Source: Dicaeum eximium (Eukaryota > Chordata > Aves > Passeriformes > Dicaeidae). From it: a DNA stretch of 64,000 bases. This document shows, piece by piece, positions 37,630-47,835 of the stretch. The notes under the pieces were generated by a model. It worked only from the letters and a program-made list of their open reading frames with translations. It was not told the DNA's origin and made no database searches. Position 1 is the stretch's first letter, and each line of letters begins with the position of its first letter. The DNA is taken from NCBI GenBank assembly GCA_013396995.1, contig VWZP01002662.1, positions 968,909 to 1,032,908 on the forward strand. Reading direction: 5' to 3'. A program made the translations under genes and the position numbers.

Positions 37630-39181
37630 ACCTATATTCTTTTGCAATCTAAGATTCTGTCAAAAAATGAAAAGCTTTGTGAAACTGGGCAGGTTTTGCA
37701 ACAATTTCATTTAGGGGAAAAACCAGGAAACTCTTCCGATGATGCCAAAACATCCCATTCCTACATTTTTGGAATTAAACACTTGGACTTGTCACTTGAA
37801 AAGAAACCCAGCTTTTAAAAATTCAGATAATAAATGCATCAACATTAAACATTAAGCTAACACAACAATGTGAGTGCCTTGAAATTATTATTTTCTAATA
37901 ATTTAACTTCATGGTGAGTTTGACAACAACCTAATTTTTCCTCAAAGTCAGAACTAGTTTTGAATTCTTAAACTCCTTTGTGAGGTAGAATATCTTTTTC
38001 CTACATAGTGTTAATGTTTCGTAAGGGGGAATGTTGTCAAAACTTGATGAATAGGAGAAGAGGGCAATTGTGCCTCTGAAGCTTAATTGGTGTAGTACCA
38101 TTCAAATAGGGATTTCAGACCCTCTGTAACTTGTTTTCCAGGATAATGAGATGCACAGAAGAGAACTTACATTTATCTGAATGAAAAATTTTAAGAATCT
38201 GGTTGCATTTTATGGCAAACTCAGAGTGAGATTTGGATTTCTCATGAAAACTTATTGGAAGTTTATGTGAAAGCAAGTTTTGCATTACATGCTATGTCCA
38301 TCGAGATGCTTTGGCTTCTAACCTAAGAGGTGGAAACTTGTTTCCACTGGGTGGAATTTAATTAGGTTTGAATGAATTCTTGTCCCTGTTTTTCCACTTG
38401 TCCCTTTGTCTTCTTCTAGATCTTTTTTTAATTTAGTGCTATCTGATACTGGTGTATTTCCTATTCCTGGATGAAAAACATTCTCCTCCTCCTACCTTCA
38501 GTCATTTGGAACAGAGACCCATTCCTCTGTCTACCTGAATATCCATGATTTTCCATACATAACCTGAAAATTAAAAAGCTTTGTCTTTTGACTTTCTGAA
38601 TGTTACCTCCATCTTGTTATTAATGCTTTTTTTAATTCTTCAGTAAATGTTTTATTTAACAGTAAAGCCTTTTGGGATAGCCTTTATATGATAGAAATTA
38701 TAAAAATGGATTTACATTGTGGTGTGAATGATGATACTTAAACTACTCATATGCCTACATTCTTCCTCTCAACCTCTATTTCTTTATAAGCAGAGAATGG
38801 AGCATACTTAAGGAAAGCAAGATTCATTTCCTTAAAAACCTCTAAGCTAATGCATTGTTATGTTTGTTACTGTGGTTTCTGAGAGAAGGGGAGGATGGAT
38901 AACAGTGTGGGCACTTCTAAAGCAAAGCACTTCCAAAGCAATACCCACATCAGTGGCTGTTTTCTGCACCAGCTTTCTGCTTCCTTCCTTCCTCTTCCTC
39001 TTTCTGCTTGATTCATGACAAAATGAGAGACCCTATGCAGCAGGAAAAATAATTTTCCCACATGGTGGAATTTTACTGATCTCAGAGCATGATGGGATAT
39101 GGCTACACTCTGTCTAGAACCTGCCTCAAAGCCCAGGGGAAGCCTTGACCTCCCGGCCACCTGCAGGGTGTGAAACGAGGC
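37630..39181. other. Gene-poor AT-rich stretch
   Basis: No gene is recognisable. A copy of TCTAGAACCTG (39113-39123), the motif repeated in the adjacent LTR, lies about 60 bp before the LTR start. Confidence 0.5.
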
Positions 39182-39314
39182 TGTTATAAATGACTAATTT
39201 TCCTATCAGTTAAACTGTATTTACGTTTAATTTTCTTGCTAATTCGACTGTTAATTAAATATTTGCAGGTTAAGAGGCTATGCCATTAAAGCCAGTGTAT
39301 TGTGTTAAGGATGC

Positions 39315-39339
39315 TTCTAGAACCTCGTGTCTAGAACCT
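39315..39339 (+). promoter_or_regulatory. Heat-shock-element-like site and direct repeat
   Basis: TCTAGAACCT occurs at 39316-39325 and 39330-39339. The first is preceded by T, giving TTCTAGAA (39315-39322), which fits the nTTCnnGAAn heat-shock factor consensus. This is a motif match only. Confidence 0.35.
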
Positions 39340-39365
39340 GGCTAACGCAATGCGGGCGAGTTCGG

Positions 39366-39516
39366 ATTGGAGGACCAAGACACCCAATCAGGGGCAAGAA
39401 CTGGATGATTGGACAGAAACACATATCACTACGGGCCAATCAGCAGGTAAATACACAGCCAATCAGAGCGAGAATCCTGAGCTGTCCAATCAGCGAGCTG
39501 TTATAGGTTTAAAAGG
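39366..39516 (+). promoter_or_regulatory. LTR promoter: six CCAAT boxes and TATA-like box
   Basis: Forward CCAAT boxes lie at 39384, 39436, 39459 and 39486, each continuing as CCAATCAG. Inverted ATTGG boxes lie at 39366 and 39408. TTTAAAAGG at 39508-39516 serves as a TATA-like element some 20 bp after the last box. CCAATCAG is the classic NF-Y site, and arrays of NF-Y sites are known to drive some retroviral LTRs. Transcription would run rightwards. Confidence 0.6.
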
Positions 39517-39658
39517 ACGATGACACCGACACTCGGGGTATTTTCAATGGACATTGCTCCTGACAAAACACTTCCCTGCATCTTCCAGTTTCCCACTTAG
39601 GTTCTGGACTAGCCTCGACCTTTGTCCTCGTAGTTTTGTTTTGTTATTTTGCTTGTTA

Positions 39659-39664
39659 AATAAA
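39659..39664 (+). terminator. AATAAA poly(A) signal of the LTR
   Basis: GTTAAATAAACGAG lies about 150 bp after the TATA-like box, as expected for the R region of an LTR. Confidence 0.6.
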
Positions 39665-39741
39665 CGAGCTCTTTGTTTTTAATTAATTAACAATTAGCCT
39701 CCTTTTTATTTAAAATCATTACTTTTAGCTCGTTTATAACA

Positions 39742-39990
39742 AGGTGGTAGCGAGCCCTGAGACCACTTATGGCAGGGACAGCGCGAGAGGCAGCAGTGGG
39801 CACTGGGGTGCACAGCAGAGCAAGAGCCAGGTCCTTGAGGCAGCAGCACAGGGGTGCAAAGCCGAGTGCACAGTCCAGTGCAGAGCATCACAGTCCTCTG
39901 CCCGGCCACGCCATGTAAACCGGTGTGAGAGTCGCACGTGGGACTGCGCTTTCCTACCCCATTTCCTCCATGACAAAGAAAGGTAGAGCA
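39742..39990 (+). mobile_element. Probable ERV leader fragment
   Basis: Directly after the LTR comes AGGTGGTAGCGAGCCCTGAG, then GC-rich sequence up to about 39970, unlike the AT-rich DNA beyond. A primer-binding site normally starts TGG a few bases after the LTR. TGGTAGCGAGCCC at 39745 is in that position, but I could not assign a tRNA. No gag, pol or env similarity is recognisable. The right edge is a composition change and is approximate. The open frames on both strands here are short. Confidence 0.5.
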
Positions 39991-41928
39991 AACATCAAAA
40001 CATCAGCAATGGCTTTGACTGTGCCTTCATCAGCTGGCACAGAGTGGAAGTATCCCTAAACCAGGGCTACCTTGGTGCATTCGTGTGTGTGAACAGAGAC
40101 AGAGCTGTGTATGCGGTACTCTGAACACCACTATATTGTGTCTGTGTCTAGATCCTCTGAAAACCAGATAGCTCTGATGAAGCAGATGTAAATTTTGATG
40201 CTAAAAGTCTACCATTCAAAAATCTGTGTCTTTCAGTAACTTGAAAATTAAGAGACTTCTTTTTTAAAAGCATGATTAACAATGTGCGTTACCTAAATCA
40301 GTCTCCAAGATCTTGTCACTAGCTAGACTAATAATCCAATACTCTTTCAACAGCCTTCACAATAATGGACATATTTTCAGCTTTCTCAGGTTGGGCAACT
40401 TATCAAAGAGAACTATATGGCTCCATGCAGAGCTGCAAGTGATTCTTAGCAGCTTACCCTACAGTACCTCATGCAGGGACTTGTGCTACATTCCCGTGGA
40501 TTATGGACTTCATCAGAATCTTTGAAATGAAGTAGCTATCCAATATATACAGGGATCTCACAGGCAGCTAAAACTTTATTGACACTGGGGAAGTGCACAC
40601 ATTTATTTATTAAATAAGAGAATATCTTATACACATGCGCAGAGGCACACGAACACACACATGCCATCAGAGTGCATGGGGATAAGGAAATCTGCCACAT
40701 TATCACCTGAGGTAGAAGAGATGAGGGAAAGAGACTTTCGTGCACTGCACTTATTTTACCCCTGTTTTCCATTACGTGGATAACCTTAGAACTGTTCTTG
40801 TTAGCATTTAGAAAAAGAGAAAAATCTAGCCTCCTGCAGGGGAGCTATTATTGCTAGACTGTACTAGCATTATCTTGCTTATGGGGGGGCATATTGTTTA
40901 TGCAGTCTATTTATCAGTGTAGGAATATATCTACCAATATAGCAATATCTCTGCAGTAATGGCATACAAGAATAAAAGAGTTTTCATGAACATAGAGTTG
41001 CTGCCTGTAGCATGTACATCTGAGATACTAAAGGATTATTTACCTATCATTAAGATATGGATTTTTTTTATCTAGTCCGGTTTTTCTTGCAGCAGAAATC
41101 ATATTAAACTCTCTAGCTATTATATCTAACATCCATTGGGCACCTTTTCATTCTGGGTAACCTAATATAAATGAAGAAAATAAATCCACAGCAATTTGTT
41201 GAGATGCTTTTTTCCCCCTGCCCCCTCCTCCTTTTCCTGAATTAAATTCACATAATAAAATCCAAGGGTTGCATTTCACTCACATCCGCTTCAATTAACA
41301 TGCATGACTTTGTATGAAATTTTTAATGGAAGAAAAAAGCTAAAACACAATATTTTTAAACCATTGTGTAAGGTGAAAATGCTGCATACAACACAATGTG
41401 CTTATATGTCGCACAACAGTCAGATGGGCTTTAATATTCAGTGTGAGCCTTCCCAGTGCTCCATTTCTCTCATATTTTCCCATTATAGGATGTCTTTTAA
41501 GAGATTTTAGTGATTTTAATTTAATGAAATATTGTTCTATAATGTTGCTTTAGGAAGTGTTTGCTTGTCTGAAACAGCCTGGGCTAATAATAACAAAACC
41601 ATTAATAATAGTAGGCATATAACGGCTGAAAACCACAGTCAGTCAAGAGATTCTAATGCAGTATTTGTTTTGTTTTTTTTTCTCTTGGATAATGGATTTC
41701 TCATGAATGGCAAATTTTTTTTTAAGATTGCTTTTTGTTTAAAATTTCCCATTTCTGCTGAAAGACAATGGGTAGTTTGGATACGGATAGAAGAATTTCA
41801 TTGGAAAACTGTAAACAATGAAAAGAATTGGTTTAGTAATATTTTTCACTAGTGAGAAAAATATTTTCTGAGAATAACATATGAGGAGTAGGTGTAAAAT
41901 TTGACTTCATTAATCCATTAACTGTATG

Positions 41929-41948
41929 TGCAAATGAGCTCATTTGCA
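41929..41948. promoter_or_regulatory. Perfect 20-bp palindrome with octamer motif
   Basis: TGCAAATGAGCTCATTTGCA is its own reverse complement. Its right half with the next base contains ATTTGCAT, the octamer bound by POU factors; the left half (GTGCAAAT) is one base off. Homeodomain-type TAATCC and ATTA lie just upstream (41911-41920). The function is inferred from motifs only. Confidence 0.4.
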
Positions 41949-44900
41949 TTGCCTTTTTGGTACTGCAGTTTAAAGTACCCTCTACCTATCCGAGCTGGTT
42001 CTAAAAGGTAATAACACAGAGAGACCTAGTTATATATCATATTCTGCCTCCCTTCTGAAACTTCTGGTGTTTGGCATCTTGGGGCAGCATTGGCAGAGCA
42101 GAGGGAGAATTAAATTACTCCCATCTTGCTGCACACAAGGCATTTGCATCTGGAAAATAATCCAAATTGTCTCTTCTTGTGTCTTACCTTAGGCTGGCTG
42201 AAAAATTGCCCTGTGCCATATAAAGAAATTATTGACTATGCTTTATGCCACTGGAACAAAAAGATATTGCAATTACAGTCAGAGTTAGAGTCAGAGGCAC
42301 CTGTTTCTTCATGTGAATAACATGGAAGTAGGTATCTTGTTTGGTCCATGGATTAATCTGCAAAGTCATGAGTTTTTCCAGCTAGGTATCTCACATGCTG
42401 ACTTCAACCCACCTGAAGCAATCAAAGGGGTATAACTTTGCATGTTATTTTGGCTGGGTCCTGTTGGGTGGTTCCCTGTTTAATTCAGTCATGTAAGAGT
42501 TTCAGCCCAGGTCCTTCACAGACTGCACTTTAGAATCTTCCTGGAGGAATAGTGTCAATAACCAGGGTGTTACAGGAAGGATACATGGACCAAGCACTTC
42601 CTGAGAGACAGCAAATCAGCTCTGCACAAATCAGGAGAGAAAAAGGGGATCAGAAAACACTGTGATTCAAACCCAGGGGATCAAATGAGTTTTTCCCTTC
42701 AATTACTAGAGGGATCTCTTTGTTCTTTATTGACCTTTCTTCATCCTAATCCTGTTCCTNTTAAGAGAAATAAGTCCTCCTAATGAGGCTGAATTGAGAA
42801 AATTAGAAACTCTGCTGACTTATTTAAGGGCATGTGTCAGCTTAAAGGTTACCCTATCCCAAACCTCTCCTGCAATACAGTCATGTCTCCTATAATAACT
42901 AAACACCACTGAAATACTATAGTCTTGTGTTCTACTTTTATAGATGCATAATACACGTACAATGATACTATGTTTATTCATTCTGTTTATTGGTTTGAAC
43001 ATGATTTTTAATGTGTAACATAAAAAGAGGTTTTCAAGTTTAATTGGACTGTCAACCCCATCATGCTCATCTTTATCTCTGGCCGCTTTTACTTCCAGAC
43101 TAGCATTTTTTATAGGATATCCACACATAATAAAGCATCCAAACAACTTTTTCACGTCATCTTCAATGAATTCAGAGGATGCAACAGTTTGCACACTCCT
43201 CTGCACACATTTTATTAATCCACTTTCATTCTACAAGGCTGCAGCGAATCATGTCATAAATATCTGTCTTGCACTCATGACTTGATATACTATTTCCTTC
43301 TATGATCTTCTCTCTTGACTCATAGCTTAAAAATCTGGCAAAAAGTATTACATGTTCTAGTTTCTCATTTTAGTAAAATTTCAAAATGTTACAGAAAATC
43401 CTGTTCCAAAACTGACAACATCTCTCAATCATATGGTGTTATTTTTAGAAAATCAGAGAATATGACTGTGTACAACAAATATATAAGATCAGGCTCAAAG
43501 CTGGAATAGAATAGACACTGAAATAAATGGATATGTGCTGTCTTTCACCTATCAAGGTTCTGGTCCAGAGAACAGAGTGCTGAAAGCCTCTTATAGCATT
43601 ATATAATTTTTAGACCCACCCAACTGATTTTATTCAATGTCAACTCCATGTCAAGTACCTTATTTTTGAAAATAGACTTGTAAATATTCACACAGTTCAA
43701 ACTGAATCCATATGCAACTGTGTGTGTGATATTGAGTGTGTGTAAATTAAATGGTGTTTGTGAACCCTATCAGCCTTTGCTGCCCACAAAACTGAAGACA
43801 GTAGTTCCCTGGACAAAAGCTGGACAAAATTGCTGTTTAAAATCAGTTCCACCAGACTATATACTATGATGAAATTGTCTTCTGCCCTATTCCCTCCCCA
43901 CACATCTTGTCACAACAAAGAGCTGAGTACTTTGTGTCATCATTTGTAATTTGATGCTAAATTATTGGGATATGGAAATATACTGCCCTCCTTGTAATAG
44001 GATTCTCCTCTTGCTATATTCTTTCCTTGAATGCTTGTTTTTCAGCCTGTAGGTCATCAACAACAGATGTGGGACTCAATCATCGATGACATATGTGAGC
44101 GTTACTCTGAATAGACCATACTCATCTTGTGGTCAGATTTGTGTTTGGACTTTAAGCCTAAGAGTAAAAAAAAAACTCAGAAATTTTTATTTTTGGTTCA
44201 ATAGCCCAACATTTCTTTAGACTGTTCTCAGCAGATTTTTGGCCCTGAGTAGTGGCATGTGGCAGAAACTGACTTGTGATTTTTTTTTCTGCTTTGGATG
44301 TCGGAGGTCTTGTGAGATCATCTGTTTTTTCCTAAAATTCCTGCCATCTTGAGCCAAAACCTCATGAGAATAGTTGTTCTTGGAACATTTTTTTAATATG
44401 AAAACCAGAATAAGAAAAATAGGCCTCTCGGTTTTGGATTTGCCCCACAACAAAATCCAATACTTTGTTTAAATACACATATTCTGATCTGAGGTCTCCT
44501 TGCTACGCCCCCTCCCTTAATAAGCATAAAAGGAGGTTTAATTTCAAAATAAATTGTAACGCTCTTCTTGGCATCATATTCCATGGGCACTTTCTAGACT
44601 CCTTGACTTCTTTCTATTTACTGTTTTTGGTTTTGCTGTTTTTTGGTTGGTTATTTTCAGTTCTTTAATTAAGAGGTACGTGTTACTTAATAATTAATAC
44701 AATACCTGTGACTGCTTGTGTAACAAAGTGTTTTACACTTCCACCACCCAAAAGCAAATGAAATGGTTTTATTGTTATGTATTATGTGTTAGCTATTATT
44801 TCTTACAAGAAAATGAGAAAAAGATGTTCAAAGCTTTTGAGGAGAGACAACAGAAAACTGACAATAGATCATTCTTGATCAGACAGCAGAAGCTAATGCC

Positions 44901-46794
44901 ACAAGAGATATATTTGGACAAGAAACTAATTTTTTATTAAGGATTATGCTATGTACATAGATAACAAGAATGCTTTTACTCTATAAAAGAGGTTTTGATG
45001 TAAAAGTAGAATCTGTGAGTTAGCCAATCTGAAGGAAGAAATTTTTATTTCTGGGAGATATTTTTTCCACAACTATTATTTATTGCAGAGTCTTTCTCTT
45101 TAAATGAGATCCTGTATAAAAATGCACTGAATTAGCTAGACACACCTGATCTACAAGCTCGATTTTCAGATTGCTATATGAAAAACAGGGGATTTCTCAT
45201 TGAATAACTGAGATTATTTATAACTCATAAATAGCTCATATCTATAACTCATTAAATAGCTGAGAATAACAACCCCTTTCAAGCCAAGCTGTTTAGGACT
45301 TACATACTGGAGATGGCCAACCCACCTTCTGAGCTGCATTTGACTTCCTGGACATTCAGGTGCACATTCTGTGTTGGGTGTAACTTCTCTGACCACCTGC
45401 AGGTGCCTGATGATACTGGAGGGTCTTTTCTAAGTCAGACCCCCAGCTCCAGCTGATGGCATCCTGTAAGATCAGACACTCCTCTGTGGAGGAATGGGAC
45501 TGGTGTCATGGTCAGTTCTGCTCCCTAATCAGGTCCCAGAACTTCCCCACCCTTTGCTCTTTCAACAATTTCAGCTTCAGCTGTGAAAAAAAGCAATGTT
45601 AAAATTAAAAAAAAGAAAAAAAGAGGCACTTTTTATGTCAGGAAAATTAAAATCTTTCTTCTAAGCCATAATTACCAACAATCTCAGCCATTGTTCTGTA
45701 ATGAGGTTTGATGTTTTAAACTACAAAGACACACATTTAAGATATAGAACAGTGTTGCTGGGTTTTGTGTGTATTTCTTTTAATTCTAGAAATTGTTTTT
45801 CTCTATTTGATATAAATCTGAAGGCAGGAACTCATTGTAGATACACAAGTGCATGCAGTAGGGACATATCAAAAGGAATTAATCTATACAGGTATAGATA
45901 AAAGAAGCAGGAATAAATGTATATAGGCAATGGGTATGAGAGAAGACAAAAGGCAGGGAGGAAGCCAAATACAAATAAAAGACAATATGAGAAGACTGTT
46001 GTATTAGGTTAATACTATGGGAAATTAAAGTACTTTAAGATCCTCAGATGTAAGATAGTATGTAAGTATAAAGCTTTGGTTTTTTTGTCTAAAATTTGAG
46101 CTGAGCGAATGCAGTCTAAAAGCAGCTCCTAAATGTGATTATATGAGGCTACAGACACAATTTCTGCCAGGTATCATGAATTTCAGTGTATTGCTGTGTT
46201 ATTAAAAGCAACCAGCAGCGTGAACCTGCTGTATTATTAACATGTTACATTAGCCTTAATAGTTAATCCAGTATTCATATTCATATTGTGGGCTCTTCTT
46301 CTAAGAGAGAGTAACAGCTTTCTAAATGCTTTTAAGATTTCCAGGAATAAAATTAAAGCATGTTTAAGTACTTGTTGGAAAGTGTGTGCAGAATTCTGAA
46401 TAAGGGAGTTATTGCATTGTATCAGGACCCTTAAGAGATTCAGCTGAGAAATAAATTATGTAAACAATGCAATATGTGTGTGTGTCTACAGCTGTATATC
46501 AATATCACCTATATCTATGTATACAAATATCCTTATCCTTTTCTGTCAGTCTGGAATGTGTTATACTGGAGACACTGAACCTTTCAAAAGAGATGCAAGA
46601 CATGTTTTTACTGTTGCTTCAGAATTCAGAAGCAAAACAAAAACTGGATAAATACTTCATTACGTTTTATAAACAATCTGCTTTCTGATAATTATTATGG
46701 AGCAACTTTTCATTCTTTTTAATGAAGTTTGACTCTGAATGCGTATGTGGGAAATTAATTTTGGTGAAAGAATTCAGTTCAGAGTAATGTATCC

Positions 46795-47040
46795 TAAATG
46801 AGATTTGTTGAAACCCACACGGAGCCTGCAGTTACAGTGAGGAGGGCGGGTGCTGATGGAGGAGAGGGGCACAGGTGCCAGTCAGAGGTTGTAAGAACAA
46901 TCTCCCTCTGCCCCTCGGTTCTGGAGGGAGCTGTACAAGAGCTACATAAAGGCCCCTTGGCTGCAGGTTCAGATTGGATTTCCTCTCTGCAGCTACTCCA
47001 CACTCCACTTGCACGAAGTCCAAACATCTGGGTTTAATGT
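46795..47040. other. GC-richer patch, unassigned
   Basis: A block of about 240 bp is richer in GC than its surroundings, with open frames of 63-79 codons on both strands. No domain, LTR end or CR1 motif is recognisable in it. Confidence 0.4.
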
Positions 47041-47795
47041 GAGCAGAGTGGATTTCAGGCTTAATTCTTCTCTTTGTCTCTGTGTGTATGCGTATGTTTG
47101 TGTGAAATAATCTTTCTAGAATACTTTATTGCTTTCTTAAATCTTTCATTAGTTTTGCATCCTTACAATTTATTTTGGTATGAAATACTCAATCAGTAAA
47201 AAGCCTTGTCTCCTGTGCTGGTTCCTACTCTATCTTCAGAATATACTATTGTTTGTATTGTCTGGAAAACAGATTGAAGACCTAACTGAAATACTGTTGA
47301 TCATCAACATTTTTTTTACAAATTATTCTAACATAGGTGTTTCAGGTGCAGTAATCCCTGGTGATATTTTTTTTTTAAAGAGGACTAATAGGAAAAAAAA
47401 TACGACCATAAATATTGATTTTTGAACTCTCTCTTGGCAGTGTTATATGTCCCCCTCCATTTATGATGTTTTTATGTCTTATATAGATTGAGCACAATAT
47501 TAAACCACATGGAGAAAAAGGAAGAAAAAAATATCAGGGAGCAAATAGCTGGTTTGCTTATTATGCCTCCCAGTTTGATTTTGGTAGGATCTGGAGAACA
47601 CAGGTGTAGGATACTGAATTATAGCAAATAAAAGACTAAAACATAACAAAGCTACCTGAGGGTTTGGCTGAAGTCCCTGTGCAAACTGTGATTAACTGAA
47701 TACCTGCCCTGGAATGCTGGTTTGGCAAGAGGTTATATACACATGAATGAATCTGTCTGCATACTTAGACACTGCGGTTAAACTTTTTTCTCATT

Positions 47796-47801
47796 AAAAA
47801 A

Positions 47802-47833
<32 letters not shown>
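47796..47833. repeat. Long poly(A): A25-G-A12
   Basis: A25 at 47796-47820, one G, then A12. The sequence to its left does not show a recognisable retrocopy or a poly(A) signal at the right distance. Confidence 0.9.

Positions 47834-47835
<2 letters not shown>

Larger units (their letters stand above)
39182..39741 (+). mobile_element. ERV LTR with CCAAT-box array
   Basis: The element begins TGTTATAAA and ends TTTATAACA, a perfect 9-bp terminal inverted repeat with the canonical TG/CA ends, 560 bp apart. The internal order is that of an LTR in plus orientation: U3 with many CCAAT boxes (39366-39490), TATA-like TTTAAAAGG (39508-39516), and AATAAA (39659-39664) before a short U5. The five bases on each side (GAGGC and AGGTG) do not match, and GC-rich sequence continues to the right. 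This suggests a 5' LTR with a scrap of provirus rather than a clean solo LTR. I do not recognise the family. It looks better preserved than the other two LTRs. Confidence 0.82.

Noticed and set aside
42760..42760. Single ambiguous base (n)
   Set aside because: An assembly or sequencing ambiguity, not a biological feature. It does not fall in any called element.
47796..47833. Poly(A) tail of a processed pseudogene
   Set aside because: No recognisable coding or 3' UTR sequence and no poly(A) signal at the right distance upstream. A homopolymer run is enough.
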